Assembly (NCBI RefSeq): GCF_000702005.1
Contig: NZ_JNKI01000001.1
Location: 1-64,000 of the forward strand
DNA: 64,000 nt
From: Selenomonas sp. ND2010
GTDB lineage: Bacteria > Bacillota > Negativicutes > Selenomonadales > Selenomonadaceae
Direction: 5' to 3'
The translations under genes and the position numbers were made by a program. Shown here piece by piece: positions 33,019 through 42,389 of this stretch (within the stretch, counting starts at the first letter, position 1; each line of letters opens with the position of its first letter). Below the pieces are notes generated by a model. It saw only the letters and a program-made list of their open reading frames with translations, had not been told where the DNA came from and did not search any database.

Positions 33019-34074
33019 ATGAAGATGCTATTCCGCTGGGCAAGTTTGGCGGGAGCAGTCATTCTGGCGGCTATGGTGCTGTTGCCAGGATTCTCAGAAG
33101 CAGCCCGGCATGTACGGAACCATGAGCTTAATTATTTTCAAACGTCAAATGTCAAAGTGGATGGAAGAGACGCGTTGCGTATTGAAATTGGCATGGACAA
33201 TGATAAGCTGGAGTACGAAACCAGTGTAAAACCTTATGCCGATAAACAGCTTATCCTTGATTTACAGAATACGAAGCCTGGCGACCTTCGCAAGACGATT
33301 ACACTCAAGAGTAAGCTGGCCTCCAAGGTCCGTATTGCCGAGCTTCAGCGCAACCATACACAGATCCGGATCGATTTGGCAAATTTGGCAATAGCGGACA
33401 ACTATCGGATTTATACGCTGGAACGCGATCGCAAGGCGAAAAAACCGTATCGTCTCGTTATCGATGTATTGGATAATGGAGCTGCAGGTGGCAAAGTAAC
33501 AGGGATAGCTGGCCGTACTATAGTCTTAGATGCCGGTCATGGCGGTACGGATAGTGGTGCTGTCGGTCCGACCGGCGTCATGGAAAAAACTGTAACCCTG
33601 GCGGTAACCAAGAAGGTTGAGTCGATTCTTAAAAATTCTGGTGCAAGAGTGGTTATGACGCGCACCCGCGATGTTGATGTTTACGGGCCGAATGATACGG
33701 CCAGCCAGGAACTGCAGGCACGCTGCAATGTGGCCAACTTTGACCCGTCATCGGATATTTTCGTGTCCATTCATTGCAATTCGTTTTCGAGTCAGGATGC
33801 CAAGGGGATGGAAACGTATTATTATGCTTCGTCCTCCCGTGGCAAGCGGCTGGCAACTCTTTTGAATGAAGAGCTGGAGAAGGCCGGCGGGCTGTTGAAC
33901 CGAGGCGTCAAGACGGCCAATTTCTATGTGTTGAAGCACACTAATGTGCCGGCATCGCTGATTGAGCTTGGTTTTATTTCGAATTGCCGGGAAGAACGGA
34001 TGCTCAATACCGACAGCTATCAGCAAAAACTTGCTGGTGCAGTGGCACGGGCAATTGCACGATTTTTTAACTAA
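33019..34074 (+). CDS. N-acetylmuramoyl-L-alanine amidase with AMIN domain
   Basis: Exported zinc amidase that removes stem peptides from peptidoglycan. Signal peptide (residues 1-30), AMIN domain (about 35-150) for wall targeting, then Amidase_3 (about 160-351) with zinc ligands in LDAGHGG, MEKTV and SIHCNS, and the catalytic Glu in SLIELGFISN. ATG 33019 is chosen because AGGAGG (33004-33009) precedes it by 9 nt; ATG 33001 lies before that site. At 351 residues the length is usual. It is in a run with DUF3006 and a GerMN lipoprotein, probably one transcript. Confidence 0.92.
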   Translation: MKMLFRWASLAGAVILAAMVLLPGFSEAARHVRNHELNYFQTSNVKVDGRDALRIEIGMDNDKLEYETSVKPYADKQLILDLQNTKPGDLRKTITLKSKLASKVRIAELQRNHTQIRIDLANLAIADNYRIYTLERDRKAKKPYRLVIDVLDNGAAGGKVTGIAGRTIVLDAGHGGTDSGAVGPTGVMEKTVTLAVTKKVESILKNSGARVVMTRTRDVDVYGPNDTASQELQARCNVANFDPSSDIFVSIHCNSFSSQDAKGMETYYYASSSRGKRLATLLNEELEKAGGLLNRGVKTANFYVLKHTNVPASLIELGFISNCREERMLNTDSYQQKLAGAVARAIARFFN

Positions 34075-34100
34075 AAGATGATGGAGTATGAGGTGATAAA

Positions 34101-34691
34101 ATGAAACGATTGAGAGTTGTCCTGCTGGCTGTTTTGGCAATGGCACTTTTGGTGACAGCAGGCTGTGACCCAAATAATGAGAAAGGTACGCCTGGTGGTT
34201 CGTCGGCTGCAATCAGTGGAAACAGCGGCACTTCAGCGGGGAGTACCCCATCTTCCTCGGGAACGGAAAAAGCAACGAAAAAAATGAATATCAAAGTCTA
34301 TTATCCGGATGATCAGGGCATGAAACTTATTGCGGTCAAACGTACCATCAAGGCCGATGATTCGGCAAAATACACCGAAGCCGTAAAGTCCCTGCTTCAG
34401 GGGCCAAAGGATAAAGGTCAGATTGCCGTTATTCCGAAACAGACAAAACTCAAGGGAGTAAAGGTGAAGGGGGATATCGCCTATGTCGATTTCAGCCAGG
34501 ACTTGGTGAAAAAGTTTACGGGAGGATCTACTGGAGAAGAGATGCTGGTGGGTTCGGTGGTCAATACCCTTACGGAGTTTCCAGAAATCAAAAAGGTTCA
34601 GATTCTTGTAGAGGGAAAAGAAATCGAAACTTTGGCCGGTCATATGGATCTTTCTAGTCCGATTGGCCGCATGGCAGGTCTTTTAAAATAA
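34101..34691 (+). CDS. GerMN-domain lipoprotein
   Basis: A 196-residue lipoprotein: lipobox VTAGC (about residues 18-22), Ser/Thr/Gly-rich linker to about 60, and a GerMN (sporulation/spore-germination type) domain to the end (NIKVYYPDDQGMKLIAVKR, YTEAVKSLLQGP, VDFSQDLVKKF, VVNTLTEFPEIKKVQILVEGK). Such domains often sit beside amidases, as here (26 nt downstream), and are thought to act at the cell wall. Its presence alone does not show sporulation. Confidence 0.88.
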   Translation: MKRLRVVLLAVLAMALLVTAGCDPNNEKGTPGGSSAAISGNSGTSAGSTPSSSGTEKATKKMNIKVYYPDDQGMKLIAVKRTIKADDSAKYTEAVKSLLQGPKDKGQIAVIPKQTKLKGVKVKGDIAYVDFSQDLVKKFTGGSTGEEMLVGSVVNTLTEFPEIKKVQILVEGKEIETLAGHMDLSSPIGRMAGLLK

Positions 34692-34720
34692 AACTTGATA
34701 TTTTGACTTTTTCGATTGGT

Positions 34721-34754
34721 ACGCGCAGAAAACCTTGTCTTTCTGCGCGTTTTA
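34721..34754 (+). terminator. Intrinsic terminator after the GerMN gene
   Basis: Stem ACGCGCAGAAA / TTTCTGCGCGT followed by TTT. It overlaps the tig promoter. Confidence 0.75.
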
Positions 34755-34763
34755 TGTTAAGAT
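34735..34763 (+). promoter_or_regulatory. tig-clpPX promoter
   Basis: TTGTCT (34735-34740), 17-nt spacer, TAAGAT (34758-34763). The -35 lies in the loop of the preceding terminator. Confidence 0.5.
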
Positions 34764-34849
34764 GACAAGAGTATGGCATACTAGAGCCTAGAGTGGCTTG
34801 GAGGTGTCACTACTTAAGAAACAGATATTACAGGAGGTCATTTCAGACA

Positions 34850-36139
34850 ATGAAAGTTACGGTTGAGAATGGTGAGAACCAGCAGGTTACTCTGACGATT
34901 GAGGTTGAAGCAGCAGAGGTTTCCAAGGCAGTTGAGCGTGCATGCAAACGCCTGGCTAACCGTGTAAATATCCCGGGTTTCCGTAAAGGCAAGGCTCCGC
35001 GCATGATCGTTGAGCGCCACGTTGGTAAAGATGCAGTAATGCAGGAAGCTTTCGATCTCGTAGCTCCGAAAGCATTCGGCGATGCTCTGGAAGAGCAGAA
35101 AATCGATCCGGTTACCCGTCCGAACATTGATATCGTTACCCTCGAAGAGGGCAAAGACCTCGTATTCAAAGCTACGGTTACGCCGCGTCCGGAAGTAAAA
35201 CTGGGCGAGTATAAGGGCCTTAAAGTTGAGAAGGCTGCCGTAGAGATTAAAGACGAAGATGTCGAGAAACAGCTCAAGAACTTCCAGGATCGTCAGGGCA
35301 AAATGGTTGATGCTCCGGAAGGCGCTGCTGTTGCTGATGGCGACTTCACGACGCTTGATTTCGAGGGCTTTGTCGATGGCGAAGCTTTCGAGGGGGGCAA
35401 AGGCACGGATTATCCGCTGCAGATTGGTTCCGGCAGCTTCATCCCGGGCTTTGAGGAGCAGCTGATTGGCGCAAAGATCGGCGAAGAAAAAGAAGTAAAC
35501 GTCAAGTTCCCGGAAGAATACCATGCAAAAGAACTCGCTGGCAAAGATGCTACGTTCAAATGCACGGTTCGCAGCATCAAACAGAAAGAACTGCCGGCTA
35601 TCGATGACGAGCTCGCTAAGAAAGTAAGCACGTTCGAGACGCTCGACGAGCTCAAGGCTGACATTCGCAAGAACCTGCAGGAAAACGCTGAGCGCAAAGC
35701 CGAGAACGATCAGAAGAGTGCTGCTATCGAGCAGGCTACGAACAACATCACGGTTGACATCCCGGCTGTCATGATTGATAACCGCGTAACGTCCATGATC
35801 CAGGAAATGGCTATGCGTCTTGAGCAGCAGGGCATGAAGCTCGAACAGTACCTGCAGTATGCTGGCACGGATATTGCAAAGATTCGTGAGGATTATCGCG
35901 AAACGGCTGAGAAGAACGTTAAGACGGATCTCATGCTGGAAGAAGTTGCCAAGGCTGAGGATATCAAAGTCGAGGCAAAAGATTTGGATGCTGAGGTCGC
36001 TGCTATGGCAGCCGCTTATGGTGCTACGCCGCAGCAGGTCCAGAAAATCATCAAGGAGCAGGGCCGCATCGGTGATCTGGCTGCTTCCGTTCTCCGCAAG
36101 AAAACGGCACAGTTCATTATCGACAACATTGCTGAATAA
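34850..36139 (+). CDS. tig: Trigger factor
   Basis: Ribosome-associated chaperone and peptidyl-prolyl isomerase (429 residues). The ribosome-binding signature is seen in the N-domain ([17 protein letters not shown]), a FKBP domain follows (about 155-245, [19 protein letters not shown] ... [19 protein letters not shown]), and the C-terminal helical arms end the protein. ATG 34850 is chosen because CAGGAGG lies 10 nt upstream; a frame open to 34793 adds unrelated residues. Codon use is markedly biased (AAA, GAA, GCT), typical of a highly expressed gene. First gene of tig-clpP-clpX. Confidence 0.96.
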   Translation: MKVTVENGENQQVTLTIEVEAAEVSKAVERACKRLANRVNIPGFRKGKAPRMIVERHVGKDAVMQEAFDLVAPKAFGDALEEQKIDPVTRPNIDIVTLEEGKDLVFKATVTPRPEVKLGEYKGLKVEKAAVEIKDEDVEKQLKNFQDRQGKMVDAPEGAAVADGDFTTLDFEGFVDGEAFEGGKGTDYPLQIGSGSFIPGFEEQLIGAKIGEEKEVNVKFPEEYHAKELAGKDATFKCTVRSIKQKELPAIDDELAKKVSTFETLDELKADIRKNLQENAERKAENDQKSAAIEQATNNITVDIPAVMIDNRVTSMIQEMAMRLEQQGMKLEQYLQYAGTDIAKIREDYRETAEKNVKTDLMLEEVAKAEDIKVEAKDLDAEVAAMAAAYGATPQQVQKIIKEQGRIGDLAASVLRKKTAQFIIDNIAE

Positions 36140-36165
36140 GCAGCCCTGATAATGGGGGTATTTTA

Positions 36166-36777
36166 ATGAGTTATGTACCTATGGTCGTAGAACAGTCCAG
36201 TCGTGGGGAGCGCGCGTATGATATTTATTCGCGCCTTCTCAAAGACCGCATCATTTTTTTGGGCGGTCCGATTGACGACAATGTAGCCAATGTAGTTGTG
36301 GCACAGCTCCTGTTCCTAGAGTCTGAGGACCCGGATAAGGATATCTACCTCTACATCAACAGCCCCGGTGGTGTTGTCACCGCTGGCTTGGCTATCTACG
36401 ATACCATGCAGTATATTAAACCGGATGTATCGACCATCTGTATTGGTCAGGCAGCCAGCATGGGCTCGCTGCTTTTGACGGCAGGTGCCAAGGGCAAACG
36501 TTTTGCCCTGCCGAACTCGCGTATTATGATTCATCAGCCACTTGGCGGTGCGCAGGGCCAGTCGACGGATATCCAGATTCAGGCTCGCGAGATTCAGCGC
36601 ATTCGTGATGTTATCAACGATATCATCGTGAACGCTACTGGCAAAACGGTTGAAGAAGTTAATGAAGATACGGAACGCGATAATTTCATGACAGCGGAAG
36701 AAGCTAAAGCTTATGGGCTGGTTGATGAAGTCATTATTCGTCCCAAGAAGAGCAAAAAGTCGGAATCTAAGGATTAA
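36166..36777 (+). CDS. clpP: ATP-dependent Clp protease proteolytic subunit
   Basis: Serine protease that forms the Clp chamber. Ser98 (GQAASMGS) and His123 (MIHQPLGG) of the catalytic triad are seen, and the N-terminal propeptide is short. At 203 residues the length is standard. It starts 26 nt after tig and ends 9 nt before clpX, giving the common tig-clpP-clpX operon. No CtsR or CIRCE heat-shock operator is visible upstream. Confidence 0.97.
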   Translation: MSYVPMVVEQSSRGERAYDIYSRLLKDRIIFLGGPIDDNVANVVVAQLLFLESEDPDKDIYLYINSPGGVVTAGLAIYDTMQYIKPDVSTICIGQAASMGSLLLTAGAKGKRFALPNSRIMIHQPLGGAQGQSTDIQIQAREIQRIRDVINDIIVNATGKTVEEVNEDTERDNFMTAEEAKAYGLVDEVIIRPKKSKKSESKD

Positions 36778-36786
36778 GGGGGTGGC

Positions 36787-38052
36787 ATGTTGAAGTTTGG
36801 GGATGAAAAAGGTCAGCTCAAGTGCTCGTTCTGCGGCAAGACGCAGGAGCAGGTGCGCAAGCTGGTTGCTGGTCCGGGTGTCTATATCTGCGATGAGTGT
36901 ATCGAACTCTGCAATGAAATCATTGAAGAGGAATTCAGCGAAGATGTAGAGGTAGAGCTCAAGGACGTCCCAAAACCGAAGGACATCCGTGCTACCCTTG
37001 ACCAATATGTAATTGGGCAGGACGAGGCCAAAAAGAGTTTGGCTGTCGCTGTCTACAACCATTACAAACGAGTTACTATGGGTTCCACCAAAAGCGAGGA
37101 TGTTGAGCTGCAGAAGTCCAATATCCTCATGCTGGGGCCGACTGGCAGTGGTAAAACCTTGCTGGCGCAGACCCTGGCTCGTATCCTGAATGTACCTTTT
37201 GCCATTGCCGATGCTACGTCACTTACGGAAGCTGGCTATGTGGGTGAAGATGTAGAGAATATTCTCTTAAAACTCATTCAGGCTGCGGATTATGATGTGG
37301 AAAAGGCCGAGCGTGGTATCATCTACATCGATGAAATCGATAAGATTGCCCGCAAGTCGGAGAATCCGTCGATTACCCGTGATGTATCCGGAGAAGGTGT
37401 TCAGCAGGCATTGCTGAAGATTCTTGAGGGTACAACGGCTTCGGTACCGCCTCAGGGTGGCCGCAAACATCCGCATCAAGAGTTAATCCAGATTGATACG
37501 ACAAATATTCTCTTTATCTGCGGTGGTGCATTTGATGGCATCGAGAAGGTCATCGAGGCTCGCCTCGGCCAAAAGCAGATGGGGTTTGGTGCGGATATCA
37601 AGTCGAAACGCAAGCGCAGCGTGGGCGACAGCCTGCGGAAGCTTTTGCCGGAGGACTTGTTAAAGCATGGTCTTATTCCAGAGTTCATCGGCCGTCTTCC
37701 GGTTGTTGTCACGCTGGAATCCTTGGATGAAGAGGCTCTTGTCAGCATTTTGACGAAACCAAAGAATGCACTGGTGAAACAGTACCAGAAGCTTCTGGAT
37801 ATGGATGGCGTCAAATTGGAATTTGATGACGATGCTCTTCGCCAGATTGCTAAGGAAGCGCTTAAGCGCAAGACTGGTGCCCGCGGCCTTCGTTCAATCA
37901 TCGAGGCAATCATGCGTAATGTTATGTATGATGTACCATCGATTCATGGCGTAACGGCGTGCCGTGTGACGAAAGATGTCGTTACCACCAAGAAAGACCC
38001 TGTACTGACCGTTGCAAAAAAAGCAAAGGACAGCGAAGAGGAAACTGCCTGA
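36787..38052 (+). CDS. clpX: ATP-dependent Clp protease ATP-binding subunit
   Basis: AAA+ unfoldase feeding ClpP. The N-terminal zinc finger (CSFCGK ... CDECIELC, four Cys) is followed by Walker A GPTGSGKT, Walker [12 protein letters not shown], the IGF-equivalent ClpP-contact loop region (IKSKRKR after QMGFGADI), sensor and C-terminal helical domain ([14 protein letters not shown]). At 421 residues it is typical. ATG 36787 with AAGGGGGTGG upstream. A strong terminator ends the operon. Confidence 0.97.
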   Translation: MLKFGDEKGQLKCSFCGKTQEQVRKLVAGPGVYICDECIELCNEIIEEEFSEDVEVELKDVPKPKDIRATLDQYVIGQDEAKKSLAVAVYNHYKRVTMGSTKSEDVELQKSNILMLGPTGSGKTLLAQTLARILNVPFAIADATSLTEAGYVGEDVENILLKLIQAADYDVEKAERGIIYIDEIDKIARKSENPSITRDVSGEGVQQALLKILEGTTASVPPQGGRKHPHQELIQIDTTNILFICGGAFDGIEKVIEARLGQKQMGFGADIKSKRKRSVGDSLRKLLPEDLLKHGLIPEFIGRLPVVVTLESLDEEALVSILTKPKNALVKQYQKLLDMDGVKLEFDDDALRQIAKEALKRKTGARGLRSIIEAIMRNVMYDVPSIHGVTACRVTKDVVTTKKDPVLTVAKKAKDSEEETA

Positions 38053-38070
38053 TGGCAGCTTAATAAAAGG

Positions 38071-38104
38071 AGGCGCTGCTATGTGGCAGCGCCTTGTTCT
38101 TTTT
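38071..38104 (+). terminator. Intrinsic terminator after clpX
   Basis: Stem GGCGCTGC / GCAGCGCC followed by TTGTTCTTTTT. Confidence 0.8.
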
Positions 38105-38156
38105 GAAATAGATTTTTGATGTAAGGATGGAAAATATCGAATAAGGAGGGATAAAT

Positions 38157-40463
38157 ATGACGCAAACACGTACTTTGCCATTGCTGCCGCTTCGCGGTAT
38201 GATGGTTTTTCCCTACATGATGATTCATCTGGATGTGGGCAGAGATCGTTCGATGGCGGCGTTGGAGCAGGCAATGGTCGAAGATCGGGAAATCTTCTTG
38301 ACGGCCCAGCTCGATGCAGAGACGGACAAGCCTGGACTCGCGGATATTTATACGGTGGGTACGGTAGCTGAAATTCGTCAGTTGGTGAAAATGCCCGGGG
38401 AAAGTGTCCGCGTTTTGGTAGAAGGTCAGCATCGTGCGATCATCCGCGATTATCGTGAGACGGAAACTTATGCAGAAGTGGATGTCGAGGAATTCAAGGA
38501 TAAGATTGACACATCGATGAAGATGGAGGCCTTGAATCGTGCGGTAGTTCATCAGTTTGAAGAATGGGTCAAGCTGTCGAAAAAGATTCCACCAGAGACG
38601 CTGGTATCGGTAGCGATCATCGATGATGCGGGCCGGTTGGCAGACCTCATTGCCAGTCATCTGAACCTTAAACTTGAAGTTCGTCAGGAACTTCTAGGTG
38701 CGATGGATATCAAAGAGCGTTTGGAAAAACTCTATGAGGTATTGACTCGTGAACTGGAAATCCTACAGCTCGAGCATAAAATCGGACGCAAAGTCCGCAA
38801 GCAGATGGATAAAATCCAGAAGGATTACTATCTGCGGGAACAAATCAAGGCGATTCGCGAAGAGCTGGGAGACAAAGATGGCAAGACTGCGGATATTGAA
38901 AATGCCAGAGAAAAGCTGGCTGAGGGGAATTACCCCGATGAAGTCCGCAAGGTTGTAGAGCGGGAAATCAACCGCCTCGATGGCATGAGCGGCATGAATG
39001 CCGAAAACAATGTCATTCGCAACTATATTGACTGGCTGCTGGAACTTCCCTGGCGCAACGAGTCGGAAGATAATGTGGACATCAAACAGGCGCAGAAAAT
39101 CCTGGATAATGATCACTATGGCTTGAAAAAAGTCAAAGACCGCATCCTGGATTATCTGGCCGTTCATCAGTTGGCGAAAGATAAGAGTGCGCCGATTCTT
39201 TGCCTGGTTGGCCCTCCAGGCGTCGGTAAGACTTCGTTGGCGTCTTCGGTGGCAAGAGCTACAGGGCGAAAGTTTATCCGTGCATCGTTAGGTGGTATTC
39301 GCGATGAGGCGGAGATTCGCGGCCATCGCCGGACCTATGTGGGGGCAATGCCGGGGCGCATTATCGAGGGAATCCGCAATGTCGGGACCCGCAATCCGGT
39401 GTTCCTGCTGGATGAGGTTGATAAAATCAACACGGATTACCATGGGGACCCGTCGGCTGCACTTCTCGAAGTGCTTGATCCAGCGCAAAATTCCACGTTC
39501 AGTGATCACTATATCGAGGTTCCTTTTGACCTTTCTAAAGTCATGTGGATTGTCACGGCCAACAACTTAGGCAATATTCCACGTCCACTTCGTGATCGCA
39601 TGGAAATCATTCAGCTTTCCAGCTACACGGAGATCGAAAAACTTGAAATCGCCAAGCGCTATCTGGTAGCGCGCCAGCGTGAACAAAATGGGCTCAAGGC
39701 GAAGGATATTCATTTCGGTGCTGGTGTATTGGCAAAAATCATTCAGGATTATACCAAGGAATCTGGTGTCCGGGAGTTGGAGCGCGTCATTGGACAGGTA
39801 TGCCGCAAGGCTGCCCGCAAGATTGTCGAGGGGGAAGAGGCTCCCATTAAGGTTTCCAAAAAAAATCTCACCGATTTCCTCGGCAAAGTCAAATTCGTTG
39901 ACAGCAAGGCCAACAAAAAGCCGCAAGTTGGCGTCGTAACTGGTATGGCTTGGACGGAAGTCGGCGGAACGATTCTGCCGACGGAAGTATCGGTGCTCAA
40001 AGGTAAGGGAAAACTGATTTTGACCGGTCAACTGGGAGATGTCATGCAGGAATCTGCACAAGCAGGTCTTACCTATATCCGGAGCTGTTCCGAGAAATTG
40101 AAATTGCCCGAGGATTTCTATGAGAAAGAGGATATTCATATCCACCTGCCGGAGGGAGCGATTCCCAAAGATGGGCCGTCAGCTGGTATCACGATGGCAA
40201 CCGCAATGGTTTCTGCCTTGACGGGCCGTAAGGTTCGCAGTGATGTGGCCATGACTGGTGAGATCACCTTACGTGGAACGGTGCTGCCGATTGGTGGACT
40301 CAAGGAAAAAGTCCTGGCTGCTTATCGTGAAGGGATGAAGACAATTATCCTGCCCAAGGATAATGAACGGGATATTGAAGATATTCCAGAGTCTGTCCGG
40401 GAAAAACTGGAATTTGTTCCGGTTGAAACGATGGACCAGGTGTTAAAGACTGCATTGATGTGA
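38157..40463 (+). CDS. lon: ATP-dependent protease La
   Basis: A 768-residue AAA+ protease. N-terminal substrate-binding domain ([15 protein letters not shown] at the start), coiled linker, AAA+ module with Walker [10 protein letters not shown] and Walker [11 protein letters not shown], and a C-terminal Ser-Lys protease domain with Ser675 (KDGPSAGIT) and Lys718 (GGLKEK). Length is typical of LonA. AAGGAGGG before the ATG. It follows clpX in the same orientation but behind a terminator; engB comes next, the usual Firmicute order. Confidence 0.97.
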   Translation: MTQTRTLPLLPLRGMMVFPYMMIHLDVGRDRSMAALEQAMVEDREIFLTAQLDAETDKPGLADIYTVGTVAEIRQLVKMPGESVRVLVEGQHRAIIRDYRETETYAEVDVEEFKDKIDTSMKMEALNRAVVHQFEEWVKLSKKIPPETLVSVAIIDDAGRLADLIASHLNLKLEVRQELLGAMDIKERLEKLYEVLTRELEILQLEHKIGRKVRKQMDKIQKDYYLREQIKAIREELGDKDGKTADIENAREKLAEGNYPDEVRKVVEREINRLDGMSGMNAENNVIRNYIDWLLELPWRNESEDNVDIKQAQKILDNDHYGLKKVKDRILDYLAVHQLAKDKSAPILCLVGPPGVGKTSLASSVARATGRKFIRASLGGIRDEAEIRGHRRTYVGAMPGRIIEGIRNVGTRNPVFLLDEVDKINTDYHGDPSAALLEVLDPAQNSTFSDHYIEVPFDLSKVMWIVTANNLGNIPRPLRDRMEIIQLSSYTEIEKLEIAKRYLVARQREQNGLKAKDIHFGAGVLAKIIQDYTKESGVRELERVIGQVCRKAARKIVEGEEAPIKVSKKNLTDFLGKVKFVDSKANKKPQVGVVTGMAWTEVGGTILPTEVSVLKGKGKLILTGQLGDVMQESAQAGLTYIRSCSEKLKLPEDFYEKEDIHIHLPEGAIPKDGPSAGITMATAMVSALTGRKVRSDVAMTGEITLRGTVLPIGGLKEKVLAAYREGMKTIILPKDNERDIEDIPESVREKLEFVPVETMDQVLKTALM

Positions 40464-40465
40464 AA

Positions 40466-40534
40466 AGAAAAGCCGCCCCTAGGGATGCCTTGGCATTCCG
40501 CGCCTGATGGCGTCCCCTTGGGGACGGCTTTTTT
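40466..40534 (+). terminator. Large GC-rich terminator hairpin between lon and engB
   Basis: AAAAGCCGCCCCTAGGGATGCC pairs, with a few mismatches, with a right arm ending GGGGACGGCTTTTTT; arms are about 22 nt with a central GGCATTCCGCGCC loop. Confidence 0.75.
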
Positions 40535-40552
40535 CGCTAAGGAGATGAAAAG

Positions 40553-41179
40553 ATGGCCAAAGACCGTGTAATTATAACGCAGGGGAAATATATAGCCTCA
40601 GCGGTAAAACCAGAGCAATATCCGGAAAATGACTTGCCAGAAATCGTTTTTATTGGACGTTCCAACGTTGGTAAGTCGTCACTTATCAATTCCCTTACCC
40701 GTGTCAATAACCTGGCTCGGGTATCGTCACAGCCGGGCAAAACCCAGACCATCAACTTCTTTGAAGTCGGGGTCAAGATCGAAGGAGTAGAGGGGCGCAA
40801 GGCATTTTATCTGGTGGATTTGCCAGGATACGGTTATGCTAAGACCGGCAAAGAGAAACGCAAGATTTGGTCGAAGTTTATCGAAGAATATTTCCTGACT
40901 TCGCCTCGTCTTCAATTCGTCTGCCAGCTCATCGATATTCGTCACGATCCCATGGCGTCGGATGTCGAGATGTTCGAATGGCTGGTGAAGAACAATATCC
41001 CAGTGCTCATCGTAGCAACCAAGGCGGATAAGATTGGCAAAAATGCCCGCCAGAAGAATATCGCCGCCATAAAAAGGAAACTGGGGATTGCCGAAGTTCC
41101 CGTCTTGCCTTATTCGTCATTAAAAAATGAAGGGCGTTCAGATTTGCTTGACGTTATTGGGGATAGTTTGGTAGAATAA
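40553..41179 (+). CDS. ysxC: Ribosome biogenesis GTP-binding protein YsxC/EngB
   Basis: Essential-type small GTPase (208 residues) for large-subunit assembly. G motifs: GRSNVGKSS (G1), G3 DLPGYGYAK, G4 TKADKI. The N-terminal ITQGKYIASAVKPEQYP and the family box ARVSSQPGKTQTINFFE (G2 region) fit. AAGGAG precedes the ATG. Adjacent to lon as in Bacillus. Confidence 0.95.
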   Translation: MAKDRVIITQGKYIASAVKPEQYPENDLPEIVFIGRSNVGKSSLINSLTRVNNLARVSSQPGKTQTINFFEVGVKIEGVEGRKAFYLVDLPGYGYAKTGKEKRKIWSKFIEEYFLTSPRLQFVCQLIDIRHDPMASDVEMFEWLVKNNIPVLIVATKADKIGKNARQKNIAAIKRKLGIAEVPVLPYSSLKNEGRSDLLDVIGDSLVE

Positions 41180-41192
41180 GAGTAAAGAAATG

Positions 41193-41205
41193 TGAATCTG
41201 ATTCA
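41193..41205. promoter_or_regulatory. Palindrome upstream of ahbA (possible operator)
   Basis: The region before the siroheme decarboxylase genes reads GTGAATCTGATTCA and contains the near-palindromic block TGAATC-T-GATTCA around these positions. It lies about 30 nt before the start codon and could be an operator; the binding protein is unknown. Confidence 0.3.
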
Positions 41206-41234
41206 TATCTATCGGATTAAGCGGGAGGTATACC

Positions 41235-41693
41235 ATGACAGAGCTTACGTCGTTTGACAAATCTTTACTCAACCTTTTGCAGGGAAGTCTGCCGGTATGC
41301 AGCCATCCATTTGCAGTGCTGGCCGAACAACTTGGGGCGGATGAGCAGACTGTGTTGAGCCGGTTGCAGCATTTGAAAGAACAGGGATATTTGCGCCGGA
41401 TTGGGACGTTTTTTAATTCCAACAAGCTTGGCTATAAGGGAACGCTTATCGCGCTGCGTGTAGACCCTGCCTATATGGAGTCAGTCGCAAATGCCATCAA
41501 CCGTTATCCGGGCGCAACACATAACTATGAGCGTGAAGGACGTTATAATCTGTGGTTTACCTTATTGACTCCATGCCTAGAGACAGAGAAAAAGATTCTC
41601 GCTGAGGTCGAGGCGCTTCCCGGTGTGGAAGACCTGTTGAACTTAAAGGCAAACAAGAAATATAAAATCAACGTGCAGTTCAAACTGCATTAA
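41235..41693 (+). CDS. ahbA: Siroheme decarboxylase subunit, AhbA-like (Lrp/AsnC fold)
   Basis: A 152-residue protein: winged HTH-like N-domain (about 8-60) and an AsnC-type ferredoxin-like domain containing the subfamily box THNYEREGRYNLWFTL. This fold and motif are those of AhbA/NirDLGH proteins, which decarboxylate siroheme to didecarboxysiroheme on the way to heme or heme d1, rather than true Lrp regulators. GGGAGG precedes the ATG. The partner gene follows 21 nt later. Assignment to the A rather than B subunit rests on motif comparison from memory. Confidence 0.75.
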   Translation: MTELTSFDKSLLNLLQGSLPVCSHPFAVLAEQLGADEQTVLSRLQHLKEQGYLRRIGTFFNSNKLGYKGTLIALRVDPAYMESVANAINRYPGATHNYEREGRYNLWFTLLTPCLETEKKILAEVEALPGVEDLLNLKANKKYKINVQFKLH

Positions 41694-41714
41694 AGGGATA
41701 TTGGGGTAAGAGAA

Positions 41715-42203
41715 ATGGCACAAGAAGTTGCAATGACAGAGCTGGATAAGAAAGTCGTTCGGGCACTTCAAGGGGATTTTCCTTTGGTGTCCGATCCTTA
41801 TCAAGTGTTGGCAGATCAAGTGGGGATCTCGAAAGAGGATTTTTTGGCCTGCGTGAAAAAAATGGAAGAGAGCAAGGTCATCCGCAAGATGGGAGCAGTG
41901 CTTCGGCATCGGGAAGTGGGATTCCGTGCGAATGTCTTGGTGGCGTGGGCTGTTCCTGCGCAGCGATTGGATGAGATTGCAGAGAAAATGGCAGCTTGTC
42001 CATCGGTATCGCATTGCTATGACCGCAATACCGCACCGGATTGGCCGTATAATCTGTATACGATGGTTCACGGTCACAGCCGCGAAGAATGTGAAAACAT
42101 TGTGGAAGAACTCGGACGAGAATGCAAGGTTAGCGAGCATACGATGTTGTATTCCAAAAAGGAATGGAAGAAAACTTCGATGCAGTATTTTATGGAAAGA
42201 TAA
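41715..42203 (+). CDS. ahbB: Siroheme decarboxylase subunit, AhbB-like (Lrp/AsnC fold)
   Basis: A 162-residue paralogue of the gene before it, with the diagnostic heme-pathway box CYDRNTAPDWPYNLYTMVHG, which in AhbB/NirL carries substrate-contacting residues. The two subunits normally form a heterodimer. No ahbC or ahbD (the later radical-SAM steps) lie in the window. The Fur-box-controlled heme utilisation operon begins 186 nt downstream, so synthesis and use of tetrapyrroles are grouped here. Confidence 0.78.
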   Translation: MAQEVAMTELDKKVVRALQGDFPLVSDPYQVLADQVGISKEDFLACVKKMEESKVIRKMGAVLRHREVGFRANVLVAWAVPAQRLDEIAEKMAACPSVSHCYDRNTAPDWPYNLYTMVHGHSREECENIVEELGRECKVSEHTMLYSKKEWKKTSMQYFMER

Positions 42204-42216
42204 ACAGCAATTGCCT

Positions 42217-42253
42217 AACAGGTGAGAACCAATAGTGTTCCGCCTGTTTTTTT
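42217..42253 (+). terminator. Intrinsic terminator after ahbB
   Basis: AACAGGTGAGAAC pairs with GTTC.CGCCTGTT (one bulge), followed by seven T. Confidence 0.75.
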
Positions 42254-42270
42254 GTGTGCAATAAAAGATA

Positions 42271-42328
42271 TTGACAATCATTATCGTTAATGATAATATA
42301 ATGCATGCGTAATTGATAATAACTATCA
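42271..42328 (+). promoter_or_regulatory. hutW promoter region with two Fur boxes
   Basis: TTGACA (42271-42276) stands upstream of GATAATATAAT (42292-42302). Fur-type elements: overlapping TGACAATCATTATCG (42272-42286) and the ATTATC..GATAAT palindrome to 42297, and a separate TGATAATAACTATCA (42314-42328), which has one mismatch to the 7-1-7 consensus. Iron repression is strongly suggested. Confidence 0.75.
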
Positions 42329-42389
42329 GTTACGAATAAGATTCAAAAATGAACATAGTTCATATTTTAGGAGGATTGAGGGCATTCGT

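Noticed and set aside
34764-36165. Heat-shock operators (CIRCE, CtsR) before tig-clpP
   Set aside because: Neither the TTAGCACTC-N9-GAGTGCTAA repeat nor the tandem GGTCAAA heptads could be found.
36316-37062. A 248-codon minus-strand frame over clpP and clpX
   Set aside because: Antisense shadow of two highly conserved genes.
40466-40534. A second copy of the 9-209 palindrome
   Set aside because: Only the GC-rich CCGCCCCTAGGG flavour is shared; the arms differ and it ends in a T-run, so it is an ordinary terminator of lon.
41235-42203. Reading ahbA/ahbB as Lrp/AsnC transcription regulators
   Set aside because: The fold is shared, but the YNLWFT and CY-R-PDWPYNLY-HG boxes are those of siroheme/heme d1 decarboxylase subunits, and the tandem pairing fits an AB enzyme.
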